A stretch of DNA of 64,000 bases from Erinaceus europaeus (lineage: Eukaryota; Chordata; Mammalia; Eulipotyphla; Erinaceidae), in assembly GCF_950295315.1 (NCBI RefSeq), contig NC_080179.1, forward strand, positions 71,918,615 to 71,982,614, given 5' to 3'. The notes below the pieces were generated by a model that did no database searches, had not been told where the DNA came from, and saw nothing but the letters and a program-made list of their open reading frames with translations. Positions 21,236-31,969 of the stretch are shown here, piece after piece (within the stretch, counting starts at the first letter, position 1; each line of letters starts with the position of its first letter). The position numbers and the translations under genes were made by a program.

Positions 21236-22440
21236 AACCAACAACATTAGATAGTGAAGGATTTAGACTATTTTCAAGAAATGGAATGACATTATCATAT
21301 GTATCCTACAAAAGATCACCAATGATTGCAGGATGGGGAATTTACTGAAAGGGAGGGATGACTGTAGAACGAGGCTTGTGAGATGTCACTGTTACATAAC
21401 CATGGTGGCTGTAGGTGTTGGCGAAGGGGGGGTAGTGGCATATGTTGTTGCTATTTCTGCTATCTGAGGGAAATCTATTGGTGCTGCTGGTATTGGGAGG
21501 GTTCCAGAGACAGAAGGATCAACCTAGATAGCAGTTCTCAAACTTGAACTAATATCTGAATCACCCAGAAAATTTACTAAAACTCGGATCATTGGATACC
21601 ACCTCCAGAGTTCCTGACTCAGTAAGCTAGAATTAGGAGCAGACAATTTATATTTTAATGCTTTTCTGGGAACTAACTAAACTTTAAGACCTACTAGCTT
21701 AAAACATGTGGTAACAAAAATAAGGTGGGAAGGGAAGGAAAAGAAGATAAAATATGGAATCTCTGACTGAGTACAGAAAAGGCTTCACAATTTGATTATT
21801 TTTGTTTCCTTAAAGTTGAGTGAATTAAAAAACAGGTGAGAGGCAACTAAACAAATTTGAGAATAGTGGGTGTTTAAAAATAGAGATAGTGTTAAATAGG
21901 ACAGAGAGTTGGCATGCATAGTGGTATTTGTGATGATAGTTTTCAAATATAAGCTGCAACAGCAAGAATGAAGGGGGTGAAAGATTCAACCAAAGAAAAA
22001 GACGAGGTCTGGAGATCTTAATCAGGAAAACTGGTGCACTGAAGGCTAAACTGACAAGAAAGTCAATTGTCTAAGGTAGAAAATAAAAGTTGATTTAGCT
22101 AACAAACACATCTAAATTTATGATGTCAGGGATACAGGCGATGGTGAGTTCCAGGTTTCCATAGTAGTAGGGGCTGAAATGGGGCTAGAAAAAGGATGAA
22201 GGCAGGGGTCACTGGAAATGAGGGTCAAGGTGCCAAAATTTTAGAGAATTGCTCTCCCTCTGAATGTTAAGCATGGAAGGGCTGAGAAAAGAGGTTAAGA
22301 TGATGATGATGAGCTTTGCTTTGGCCACAGTCTTCAATGAATGTGGGAGACTGACCAAAAGCTTCAAATTCTCTATTTGTAGAGAGGATTGTAGGTAATA
22401 AGAGTTAATGACAAGAGTGAGCCTTGAAGGAAGAGAGGTT
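21236..22440. other. Unique purine-rich DNA
   Basis: About 1.2 kb without a young repeat. AAAA- and GGG-rich text, no supportable coding exon on either strand. Confidence 0.4.
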
Positions 22441-22442
22441 CT

Positions 22443-22771
22443 TGTCGGGCATTAAGCCAGCTCCCTCTTTCTTTTTATTTAATAGCCATAGTATCAGGAA
22501 TATGGGGTGCTTTGTGAGCCCTGCCGAGCTCAACTACATCCTCACAATTTCCCGACATCTCCCCCTTTCTTTTTATCTAATGGCCATAGTATCAGGAATG
22601 TGGGGTGCTTTGTGAGGTAGGGAGTCTGATAGGACAAGGCAAACCTTTGGGGTTACTCCTGTCCCTCCTTGTTCAACCTCTCGGTAGAGAGAGAGAAAGA
22701 CTGACAGGAAAGACGCACTCCTCAGGTCAAGCCCTGCCAAGCTCAACCACATCCTCACAATTTTCCAACAG
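22443..22771 (-). mobile_element. ERV 3' internal fragment with repeated polypurine tract and inverted LTR stub
   Basis: Reading on the - strand, a 213-bp unit (22770-22558) starts TGTTGGAAAATTGTGAGG and ends in the tract AAAAAGAAAGGGGGAGA. A second, shortened unit (22557-22443) starts TGTCGGGAAATTGTGAGG. The same unit lies next to each LTR at 45113-45321 and 46398-46606. The + strand start TGTCGGGCATTAAGCCAGC at 22443 is an LTR start in the opposite sense, so the junction is rearranged. No full LTR is present. Confidence 0.7.
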
Positions 22772-23560
22772 GTTCTCAAAGGAGAGCGGAAGATCTGTAG
22801 ACTTCTTGAACAACTAGAAAAACCCTGACTCACACCTAAGTGAATGGAAAAGTCACAGCTTTTCCCATAAGGAGATGAAGCAACATTTGTAAAAAAAAAA
22901 ACAAAAACAAAAACAAGCAAGCAAACAAACAAACAAAAAACGTTGAGGCAATGAGGGAGCATATTAGTAATTAAATCTGAGTCTTAGAGGACGTGGTGGA
23001 AACATTTTAATTTATGGAATCGAACCTACATATTAGAGAAAACTGCTGGCAAGCAATCGATGAACTTGTCACAACCTCACTGCTTTAATTTATAGTTTGC
23101 TGAAGATAAGCTGAATTGATCTGTCCATTTGCTGAGAATGTCAATTAGCTAAGGAAAGTCATTCTCATGCTCACCGAATTCTAGCAGGCTTGCTCAGGTT
23201 AGTGGCATGGAGGAGAAGTCAGAAAATACATCTGTAATTAGATTATTGATAATCTGAGAGAAGAAACTCAGTTGGTATTATCCTAGGCACTTTAAGAATT
23301 ATTTATAACCCAGATAGAATCAATCTGGAAAATCGGAACCCAAAAGTCACCTACATGTGACTGATTAAAAGGTTAATTTGATTTATTGCTCTCATTGCTT
23401 TGACTGCCACTTAATACCAAGTGGTAGATTGCTTTTATTTAAAAGAAAGCAATTAGAGAAATGTATTCTTTGTAGACCAGGCATCATAAATTAGGTCTTT
23501 GGTCTGACTTTCTTAGGACAAAATAACTTTATAAATCTATAAAACCATTTTCTTTTCTTC
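22772..23560. other. Unique DNA with candidate conserved non-coding element
   Basis: An A-rich (AAAC)n tract lies at 22892-22940. From about 23020 to 23480 the sequence is free of repeats and rich in homeodomain-like TAATTA/ATTA and NKX-like CAAGTGG sites. No exon was seen. Confidence 0.35.
23240..23255. promoter_or_regulatory. Perfect inverted repeat in candidate regulatory DNA
   Basis: AGATTAT-TG-ATAATCT, two 7-bp arms around a 2-bp spacer, overlapping a TAATTAGATTA homeodomain-type motif. Function is inferred only. Confidence 0.3.
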
Positions 23561-23564
23561 ATTT

Positions 23565-23722
23565 TTAGAAGATTTATTTATTGATTGGATCTATAAAGAA
23601 ATCAAGAGGGTAGATAGCATAATGGTTATGCAAAGAGATTCTCATGCCTGAGGCTGGTCCCACATTTAATCCCCCACCACCATAAGCCAGAGCTGAGCAG
23701 CGCTCTGGTAAAAAAAATAAGC

Positions 23723-23777
<55 letters not shown>

Positions 23778-23940
23778 GAAGAAAGAAAGAAGTCAAGGGA
23801 GGGAAGAGGAGATATTGAGACATTTGCAGCACTGCTTCATGACTCATGAAACTTCCCTCCACCCCCCAAAGGTGGAGACATGGGTTCCTGAGCATTGTAA
23901 TAATTGTGCCTTCAACCAGGTGTGCCCCCACCTGGATCCT
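23565..23940 (-). mobile_element. Reverse SINE split by a younger forward SINE
   Basis: Tail part 23565-23610 (GATTTATTTATTGATTGGAT) and head part from 23791 (AGTCAAGGGAGGGAAGAGG to CACCTGGATCC) form one SINE. The insert at 23611-23788 is flanked by GAAATCAAGAGGG (23598-23610) and GAAGTCAAGGGAG (23789-23801), an imperfect target duplication. Confidence 0.8.
23611..23788 (+). mobile_element. SINE with (GAAA)n tail nested in SINE
   Basis: Head TAGATAGCATAATGGTTATG, body CACCATAAGCCAGAGCTGAG, then a tail that has become a GAAA microsatellite at 23722-23788. The same family is at 29713 and 51005. Confidence 0.85.
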
Positions 23941-25870
23941 TACAGAAATATTTAAAAATCTTACTTGTATAGGTTTTTAAGATTGCATTGTTGTGTAGAT
24001 GTTATTTGCAACTCCATGCTCTTCCTGAAAACTGCCTTCTGAGATTACAGGTAGTGCTTGTCATGGAGAGGATGAATGCAGAATGTATTTCATGTGTCCA
24101 GAGCTAAACTATTAGCTGCAAGTGGAATGATTGCCTCATCATTGTAGTTGTAGTTGTAGTTCTCTGCTGGTGTTTGTGCTGAGGTTCTTTCTTGGTTCTG
24201 CCAAGATTGTCGATTTTGTCTTGGTTCTTTGTCTTCTAGCAGGAAAGATTGCAGTCCTTCTTAAGTCTGCAGAAATGAGGGTTGTAAGCAACTACTGAAG
24301 GAAAATACAGATTGGTTGCAGCTGGTCTACTTAAGAGAAATATGGAGGTAGAAAGGATGATTTCCAAGGGTGAGAACAGTCAGGGTCTATTAACCAAGCA
24401 AAAAAAAGTACATTCAAAAAAGGTCTGAGCGAGTTATCCCAAGATGAGAAACAGTTCTACAAACTGTTGGACTTGTGACTTAAAGAACTTTTCCAGGGTT
24501 CGCATCCACTCACCTCACGCAGATGGCTGCTTGGTGTCCATCTTTGCACATATACTCAACAGTGACAGATGTGTTCTCTCTATGTAAGACCAGTGGCTGG
24601 GAAGGTCCCAATAAAAGTCCCTTCACCCTTATTTTCTTCCTAGTCAGGGACGCTGTTAGCCACAAGGTCCCTGCTCTGACCTGGGTATGCATTCTTTGGG
24701 AGGCATTCTACAAGTGGTCAGCCACTGTGGAATTTCCCCTTCAAGCTTTCTTATTGCCTCTCAAGTCTGACTAACTTCCTGTAAGAGTTCCTTCTCAGTT
24801 TAACTCTCTCCCATTTCTTTAGGGGATTTGATCTCTACAGCATGCTTTTTCTGGGCTTCTTTCTGGCTTACACCACTGGGGAAGGTTATTGGCAGGAGTT
24901 TATAGCATTGGAAGATCTGACATGCCTGGCTATTTCTTTGCCTCCTTTCTTTACCTTGGTGACATTTCTGGAAATGGTGTTTCTTCCCTGACGCTGCAAC
25001 TCCTGGGTAGCCTGACATGAATCCAGATTCTGCCAGGATAGTTCAGATCTCAGGTCCCAATACTTCTCTCTACTCTCTCCACTTTAGAATGCTTGCTATT
25101 GCTGTATTTTTTCTTCTTCTTTTCTTTCTATCAAGTTACCTCTGTGATTTCTCTATTGTATTCTATATTAAATGACCTTTGTTTTAGATACTTAGAACCA
25201 TCCCATTTTTCTTGTTGGACCTAGACTAACATACATGTCAATCTTGTAAAGCTTTGGTTAATACTTTCTAAATGTGAATTCATGGTGTGGCCACTTATAG
25301 GTAGTAACATATTTCTGAGTGAGAAGAACAGCTTTGCCAAGTTGTTTTGCAGTATCTTTCTGAATGGTACCAGAAACAGGAGGGGCATCTAAGATGGCTG
25401 CAATCACTTCCCCAATGTACAGACATCTAAGATGGCTGCAATCACTTCCCCGACTCCTGATAATCATGTTGGCGAGGAAAGAAGTTTGAAGAGAATGGAA
25501 TCAAAGATGTGGTGATTTAAATCACTTCAATAGTCATCTGAGGAAAATAGCAATCATCAGGATAATTCCCAAGTCTAAAGTACTTATTGCCACAGCAGTT
25601 CAAGCAATAGGCATTTGCATTTTATGTAAGACATGTTCTTTTGAAAGCTACCTCTAATTCAGCACTCAGCTAATTCAGAACTAAATTTTTCATTAGCTTG
25701 AATAAATCCACAACTTGTCTTAGCAGTAAGATATCATGGCAGTTGATTGGATTCCTGGTATTTTTATCACATTCTTTTCCACAGACATTGGCTTTGGCTT
25801 TTATGCACTGATACTAGACCCATTACACAGTCAGTAAAATACAGCATATCTACACATGCAGATAAATTTA
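23941..25870. other. Unique DNA, about 1.9 kb
   Basis: Mostly non-repetitive. Small open frames on both strands at 24510-25018 lack domains and splice context. A two-copy 38-bp tandem repeat is at 25386-25451. No gene is supported. Confidence 0.4.
25386..25451. repeat. 38-bp tandem duplication with YY1-like core
   Basis: The 28-bp core beginning CATCTAAGATGGCTGCAATC occurs at 25386-25413 and 25424-25451 without mismatch, separated by 10 bp. Each copy contains AAGATGGC, resembling a YY1 site. Confidence 0.8.
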
Positions 25871-25874
25871 AAGT

Positions 25875-26020
25875 ATGATGGGGCCATGAAATAGCTCACT
25901 TGGATAGATCACTGCTTTGCCATGTTCCCAGAGTAGGGACTGAGCAGCACCACATTAAAGGAAGCTTCTGTACTGGGTCTATTTCACCGTCTCTCTGTTT
26001 CAATCTAAAAATAACAAAAG
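25875..26020 (+). mobile_element. SINE, forward, older family
   Basis: Head GGGGCCATGAAATAGCTCAC, TTTGCCATGTTCCCAG, the body CTGAGCAGCACCACATTAAA, tail AATAACAAAAGCAAAACA. Related copies are at 29300, 31587, 33122 and 36562. Confidence 0.7.
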
Positions 26021-26311
26021 CAAAACATTTAATATGATAGTGAAGGAAATGCATGTTGCCAATTTTCTTTCCCAAACTTGAGGCAAATAAACAAGACATG
26101 TATGTGCTATGAAGAAAGTTTATGGGTGGGGATTAATAGCTTACAGAAAGAGTTTTCTATCTGGCATGTCATTTAATAAAGTTGATTGCCTGTTGTGGAG
26201 TTATTAAATTCTTGGTAAGTTTTTATAGACTGGGGGCTTTAAAGTTACTTTTAAAAAATTTTATAGAATTTGGTACATTATTTTGTATCATATACAATGA
26301 AATAAAAGAAG
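26021..26311. other. Unique DNA
   Basis: It ends in the left target duplication of the following LINE-1. Confidence 0.35.
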
Positions 26312-26320
26312 TCATTGCAA

Positions 26321-26903
26321 TGATTATCAACATCTATGCACCCAAGGAGAGGCCAATTAAATACATCAAACATCTACTGAAAGAGCTACAGCAATATATT
26401 AACAGCAACACAGTCATAGTGGGGGACTTAAAACACCCCACTCTCTCAACTTGACAGATCATCCAGACAGAAAATCAACAAAGAAATGAAGGAACTAAAT
26501 GAAGAGATAAACTAGAAGTATTGGACATTTTCAGAGTGAAAATGGTGATTTCACCGTTTTCAACCCATCTTGGATGGAGCTTGAAGAAATCATGTAAGTG
26601 TAAGTCAGAAACGGAAGGATGAATATGGGGTGATCTCACTCACAGGCAGAAGTTGACAAACAAGATCAGAAGAGAGAACACTGAGCAGAACCTGGACTGG
26701 AGCTGGTGTCCTGCACCAAAGTAAAAGACTGTGGGGTGAGTAGGTGGGTGGGTGGGGCGTCAGGTCCTGGAACTAGATGGCAGAGGACCTACTGGGTGTT
26801 CTATTGTTGTGTGGAAAAATGAGAAGTATGATGCATGTACAAACTATTGTATTTACTGTTGACTGTGAAACAGTCCCCCAATAAAGAAATTAAAAAAAAA
26901 AAA
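26321..26903 (+). mobile_element. 5'-truncated, internally deleted LINE-1
   Basis: It starts in the ORF2 endonuclease domain (INIYAPKERPIKYIKHLL then SNTVIVGD) and at about 26525 jumps to the 3' end of ORF2 and the 3' UTR (GGATGGAGCTTGAAGAAATC to CCCCCAATAAAGAAATT and A12). It is flanked by TCATTGCAA at 26312-26320 and 26904-26912. The join removes RT and most of ORF2, over 3 kb in a full LINE-1, within one retroposed copy. Confidence 0.9.
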
Positions 26904-26939
26904 TCATTGCAAAAAGCCAAGGGGTCATATATGTACTTA

Positions 26940-28000
26940 GGTGTTTTTTTTATTTTCACTTTATTTTTCAACTCTAATATCACTTTATTGAGAAAATGTT
27001 GGCTTCAGGGATTTTAAGGTATTTTTCATTTTTACTTTATTTTCAATTCTAGTATCACTTTATTGAGAAGATGTTGACTTATAGGATTTTTTGTTATCAC
27101 AATGGCATATTCCCACATTCCCCCAAAATAGGTACCAATATATTTCACGCTCCACCAAACCACCATCTTGTTCTACCATAAAGACTGAGGTCCCCAATCT
27201 CCTCTTCCCTTCCACACTGAGTCCTCTGGATTAGCCCTTCATTGTCTTTGGCTTTGTTTCTTAGAGCCAGTCTCTGAGTGAGATCATCTAGTAGTTGCCC
27301 TTCTGCTGGCTCATCTCACTCAATATAATTCCCTCTAGTTCCTTCCATGCTGTAGCAAAGGAGAATAGGCTGTAATTTCTTTCAACTGTGTAGTGTTCCA
27401 TTGTGTACATATGCCACGACTCCTTTTTAAAAATTTTTTTATATTTATTTATTTTCCCTTTTGTTGCCCTTAATTTTTACTGTTGTTGTAGTTATTATTG
27501 TTGTTGTTATTGATGTCATTGTTGGATAGGGCAGGGAGAAATGGAGAGAGGAGGGGAAGACAGAGAGGGGGAGAGAAAGACACCTGCAGACCTGCTTCAC
27601 TGCTTGTGAAGCGACTCTCCTACAGGTGGGGAGCCGGGGGCTCAAGCCCGAACACTTATGCCAGTCCTTGCGCTTCATGCCACGTGCCCTTACCATGACT
27701 TCTTTATTCATCTGTTGTTGGGCACTTAGGTTATTTCCAAATGTTGGCAATCACAAACATGGGTCTGCATAGTAATTTTTGGAGGAGTGTTTTGGATTCC
27801 TTTGGATAGTTTTGTAAGAGAGGAATTTCTAGGTCATGTAGTAGGTTTATTTTTAGTGTTTTCAGGAAATTCCCACCTGTTTTCCACTGGGGCTGCACTA
27901 ATCTGTCTTCCTACCAACAGTATAGAAGGGTTCCCTACTCTCCACATCCTCATAGCACTTGTTTCTGTCTCTCTCTTTTAAGTCCCTATGTTATTTTCAA
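26940..28000 (-). mobile_element. LINE-1 3' region, split by a SINE
   Basis: Reverse-strand 3' UTR and ORF2 C-terminal text: TTTTCAATTCTAGTATCACT, GGTACCAATATATTTCACGC, TGTAGTGTTCCATTGTGTAC, then after the SINE ATCTGTTGTTGGGCACTTAG and CCTACCAACAGTATAGAAGG. A partial duplicate of the 3' terminus lies at 26950-27020. Frames are broken. Confidence 0.85.
27426..27692 (-). mobile_element. Full-length long-type SINE nested in LINE-1
   Basis: All parts are present: tail TTTATTTATTTTCCCTTTTG, (TTG)n segment, purine body, CACCTGCAGACCTGCTTCAC, head with GGGGCTCAAGCCCG. The target duplications are CCACGACTCCTT (27414-27425) and CCATGACTTCTT (27693-27704). Confidence 0.95.
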
Positions 28001-28904
28001 GGAATACTAAAAAAATTCTTCTATTCAACTCTTTAATGAGTAAAATAACAAGACACAGAAATTATATGTCTATAGGAAAAAATCACCTGATAGAAATTCA
28101 AAATCTATTTTATTCAAAACCTGAATAGAAGAATATTAAATTTTCTTATAATGGCTTATAAACCATTATGCACTCACTAATTTAAAAAGAAAAATAAAAG
28201 TTATTCTATACTGGAAACAGCATTGTTAGATAGCATTTAGTAATTATAAGTAAAAAAGTTATATGAAATATACATATTTGAATTTTACATTGAATTTTTA
28301 TTCTTTAAAATTTTCTAATTAGAAATAATATTGAAGTTCTAATTGAAATATATTCATGTCTAGTAATTTCTCCTTACCTTACAGTCTGTTCCCTGTTTAT
28401 GTTAAAAATAAGACTTAGGAGAAGGTTGTTACTGTAAAAGAAAAGAAAAATCACTCAATTCTTGTTTTCAGTTTAAAATATAAGCTTATATAAAATCAGG
28501 GGAACAGTAATCATTTTGAGAAAGAAAATGTTTTTGAATTTGATGCACCTGGACATTATTAATGGTTTAAAAAACAGAGCAATGAAATACTAAAGGCTTG
28601 AACTATATGAGAAGTAGCAGATATGAAAAATACTGCCAGAGAGAGAGAGAGAGAGAGACTGAAGGAATCTAAGTATGAGCCCCTAGTAGTAGGTCTGTCT
28701 CTTGTTTTCTGGAGTTAACAGGGAGGGGACAAGATGTAAACCCCTGCGATAATTTTGAGTATTCAATATCAGCTGCAAATAAAACCTTTCAGGAAACAAC
28801 CCAGGGAGATAGTGAATTAGGGAGGGAAGCACTTCTAAGTGCCTTAATAATCAGGGATGTATGCACAAGACTTCTATGCTGGAGACTCTGAGGTCACTTT
28901 GGTA
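28001..28904. other. Unique AT-rich DNA
   Basis: About 0.9 kb, very AT-rich, with a 20-bp GA run at 28638-28657. No coding exon or young repeat was seen. Confidence 0.4.
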
Positions 28905-28961
28905 AAAGAGAGAGAGAGAGAGAGGGAGAGGGAAAGAGAGAGAGACAAAGAAAGAAAGAAA

Positions 28962-29009
<48 letters not shown>

Positions 29010-29022
29010 AAAAGAAAGGAAG
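28905..29022. repeat. Compound (GA)n(GAAA)n microsatellite
   Basis: A GAGA run (28905-28948) is followed by about 15 AAAG units to 29022. It probably grew from a degraded reverse SINE whose other parts are no longer readable. Confidence 0.95.
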
Positions 29023-29299
29023 AAAGAGAGCAGGCAGGTCGAGAAGAAACATCTATGTGGCTTGTATGGAAGGAAAACTTCCTTCTGATAGTTCCAGGAA
29101 GCTCTCTGCTTTTCTCACAGCAATATGCCAACACCACTTGTTTCCAGACATTCAAGTATGAGGCCTGAGAGCTACTGAGAAAAAAAAAAAATCGGACATG
29201 TTAAAGATGTCGTGGATAGTTGCAAGCAGCATTTGGAACTTGTACCTGGGAATCTGAGAGTCACAATCATGCTGCATATCTCACAAAGAAAATTGGGAC

Positions 29300-29510
29300 T
29301 GGAGAGGTAGCTCACTGAGTGGGGTACCTGAGTCATCCTGTACATGACCCAGGTTCCAGCCTGACACCACATGGGAGGGTCAATGGAGACAGAGAACTCT
29401 GCTATGTTTTGGTATCTTTTCCTCTCTCGGCCTCTTTCTGTCTCTCTTCGCATGATAAAAAGTGACCCAGAGTGGTGAAACTTCATATGTTTGAGGGCCT
29501 GGCATGACCA
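29300..29510 (+). mobile_element. SINE, forward, older family
   Basis: Head GGACTGGAGAGGTAGCTCAC, ATGACCCAGGTTCCAGCCTG (B-box region), CT-rich body to 29445, then GATAAAAAGTGACCCAGAGT and a short (AT)n end at 29516-29530. Confidence 0.75.
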
Positions 29511-29712
29511 AAAAGATATATATATATATATTTTGGACTATGACCTGCAAAAAGAAATACATTTTCCATGGTGTCCCAGAGCACACAAAGTCTTCATAAA
29601 GCAATATTTCTGGTTCTGATTTATACTTTCTCCCCTTTCTTCCTATTTTTGTTATTGTTTAAAAGCATTTGATGTGATATACTAAAATTGATACCATAGA
29701 TTGAAATATACA

Positions 29713-29836
29713 GAGGGGCAGAGGATAGATAGCACAATGGTTATGAAAAGAGACTCTCATGCCTGAGGTTCCGAAGACCCAGGTTCAGTCTCCTGCACCA
29801 CCATAAGCCAGAGCTGAACAGTGGTCTGATAAAAAA
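29713..29836 (+). mobile_element. Short SINE
   Basis: GAGGATAGATAGCACAATGG head, CCCAGGTTCAGTCTCCTGCA, CACCATAAGCCAGAGCTGAA, then an A9 tail. Same family as 23611. Confidence 0.85.
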
Positions 29837-29841
29837 AAATG

Positions 29842-30112
29842 TGGGAGTCAGGAGGTAGCACCATGGTTAAGCGCATGTGGCCCAAAGCACAAGGACTGGC
29901 ATAAGGATCCCGGTTCGAGTCCCCAGCTCCCCACCTGCAGTGGAGTCGCTTCACAGGCAGTGAAGCAGGTCTGCAGGTGTCTATCTTTCTCTCCCCCTCT
30001 CTGTCTTCCCCTCCTCTCTCCATTTCTCTCTTTCCTATCCAACAACAACATCAATAACAACAACAGTAAAACAACAAGGGCAACAAAAGGAATAAATAAA
30101 TAAATAAATATT
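29842..30112 (+). mobile_element. Full-length long-type SINE, forward
   Basis: The best-preserved forward copy: GTCAGGAGGTAGCACCATGG head, B-box GGTTCGAGTCC, CACCTGCAG..GAGTCGCTTC, CTCCCCCTCTCTGTCTTCCC, (CAACAA) segment, tail AATAAATAAATAAATAAATA. It defines the orientation of the other copies. Confidence 0.95.
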
Positions 30113-30149
30113 TAAAAAATGCAAAAAACATAGTGTAAAAAGTATCTCT

Positions 30150-30650
30150 TTTTCACCAGATTATCCCTGGGCCTCTGTGCCTGCACTGCGAATCCACCAC
30201 TCCTGGAAACCGTATATATATATATTTGATAAGACAGAGAGAAATTGAGAGGGGAGGAGGAGACAGAGAGTAAGTAAGACAGAGACAGAGTGACATCTTC
30301 AACATCTGCTTCACTGCTTGTGAAACATCCCCCTGCAGGTGGGGAGAAGGGACCTGAACCCGAGTCCTGGAGCTTGGTAACGTGGTGTGTGCTTCACAAA
30401 GTGTGCCACTGTCCCACCCTGAAAAATATCCTTGTTTATTATTTTTTAAATTTCTCTTTTTGTCTGATAAGACAGAGAGAAATTGAGAGGGGCGGGGGAG
30501 ATAGGGAGAGAGAGACACACAATGACACCTGCAGACGACTTGTGAAACGTCTCCCCTGCACATGTGGAGCGTGGCCTCAGACCTGTGTCCTTAAGTGTGG
30601 CAATGTGTGTTTGCTCAAACAGGTGCACCACCCTCTGGTCCCCTCAGTTT
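30150..30650 (-). mobile_element. Two reverse SINEs in tandem
   Basis: First, about 30150-30418: CACCAGATTATCCCTGGGCC, GAAATTGAGAGGGGAGGAGG, head GGGACCTGAACCCGAGTCCT. Second, about 30430-30645: TTTGTCTGATAAGACAGAGA, CACCTGCAGACGACTTGTGA, head with CAGGTGCACCACCCTCTGG. Confidence 0.8.
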
Positions 30651-30654
30651 AGTT

Positions 30655-31480
30655 TTTTTTTTTTTTAATTGGGAAATTGCTTCAAAAACATTTGCTCTCT
30701 CAGGGATACAATTTGACACTTCCCTAAAATATGTGTCAGCTCACCTCACCCACCAGCAGAGTGGCATCTGCCTCCATCACAGGGCATTGAATCCTCAACT
30801 CTGCCTCATACTCCTCAGATCTGCTTATCTCAGCAAAAGGTGTGTTCATTCTTCAGTCTTGTCCCTTGCTTTGTTTCTTTAATCCTCCATGAGTGAAGTC
30901 ACTTTGTATTTGTTTTTATCTTTCTGGGTTTTTTTCACTTATTTTTTAAAAATTTTTTATTATCTTTATTTATTCATTGGATAGACACAGTCAGAAATCA
31001 AGAGGGAAGGGAGGGATAGAGAGAGTGAGAGACAGAGAGACACCTGCAGCCCTGCTTCACCACTTGTGAAGCTTTCCCCCTGCAGGTGGGGACTGGGGGC
31101 TCAAACCCAGGTCCTTGTGCATTGTAACATGTACACTCAGCCAGGTGTACCACCACCTGGCCCCTTTTTTTCACTTATTATGAGCACCCCCCCATAATGT
31201 CCATGCTGTAGAAAATGACAAGATTCCATCTTTGTTTCACAGCTGAGTAATATTCCTTTGCATGTATCTGTCCCAGCTTTATCCATTCCTGTGCGTCTGA
31301 CACATGGGTTGTTTACAAATCTTGGTTATTACACTATTATGTTTATGGTGCTGTGATGTGTACACTGATCTCTTCAGTCAAAGGCTTTTATATTCTTTAA
31401 ATAGATCCTTAGTAGAGAAATTGCTGGATCACATAAAAAGTCTATTTTTAATATTTTGATGACACCCTGGACTGTTTTCC
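30655..31480 (-). mobile_element. Old LINE-1 3' region split by a SINE
   Basis: Text after the SINE such as CACAGCTGAGTAATATTCCT and TTTATCCATTCCTGTGCGTC is the reverse complement of the ORF2 C-terminal segment of old mammalian LINE-1s. It is highly diverged. Confidence 0.65.
30944..31164 (-). mobile_element. SINE with exact 15-bp target duplication
   Basis: Reverse SINE, tail TTTTTATTATCTTTATTTAT, body, CACCTGCAGCCCTGCTTCAC, head ACCACCACCTGGCCCC. TTTTTTTCACTTATT flanks at 30929-30943 and 31165-31179. Confidence 0.93.
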
Positions 31481-31484
31481 GTTG

Positions 31485-31690
31485 GGGCTAGAGTAGCAAG
31501 ATAGCTTACCTGGAAAGGTCCTCCATAGATAAAAATGTAATCACTCGAGCTTCCTTTCTTCCTTTTTCCTTTAAAACCTCCCCCATGGGCTGGCAAAATA
31601 GCTCACCTAGTTAATAAGCACTTTCTTCACAAAGAGGCATTCACTCATTTTTTATAACATGAGTGAAAGATCCAGGGATTTGGTGTCAGG
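31485..31690 (+). mobile_element. Two SINE head fragments
   Basis: GCAAGATAGCTTACCTGGAA at 31497 and GGCTGGCAAAATAGCTCACC at 31589 are the heads of the same older SINE family, each with a truncated body. Confidence 0.6.
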
Positions 31691-31702
31691 TGAAACTTGC
31701 CT

Positions 31703-31960
31703 TTTTTTTTTTTTTTACCACCAGGATTATTGCTAGCGTTGGGTGCCTGCGTTATGACTATATTTGTTTTCTTTTCTTATATACACAGAAAGAAAGATAA
31801 AGGGAGAGAGAGAGAGAGAGAGAGGGAGAGAGGAGGAGACACCTGCAGGACTGCTTCAACATTCATGAAGCTTCCTTCTACAAGTGGGGACTGGGGAGCT
31901 TGAACCTGGGTCCTCAAGCCTGGTAATGTGTGCTCTACCAGATGACCTACAGCTTGACCC
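31703..31960 (-). mobile_element. SINE, reverse orientation
   Basis: T14 run, ACCACCAGGATTATTGCTAG, (GA)n at 31805-31826, CACCTGCAGGACTGCTTCAA, head GAGCTTGAACCTGGGTCCTC and CCAGATGACCTACAGC. Confidence 0.85.
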
Positions 31961-31969
31961 TGAGAGCCC

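Noticed and set aside
24523..25018. Possible exons in the unique 24-25 kb block
   Set aside because: The frames are short, overlap on both strands, and lack splice-site context or a recognisable domain.
28857..29168. Arg/Glu/Lys repeat protein frame
   Set aside because: It is translation of a (GA)n(GAAA)n microsatellite.
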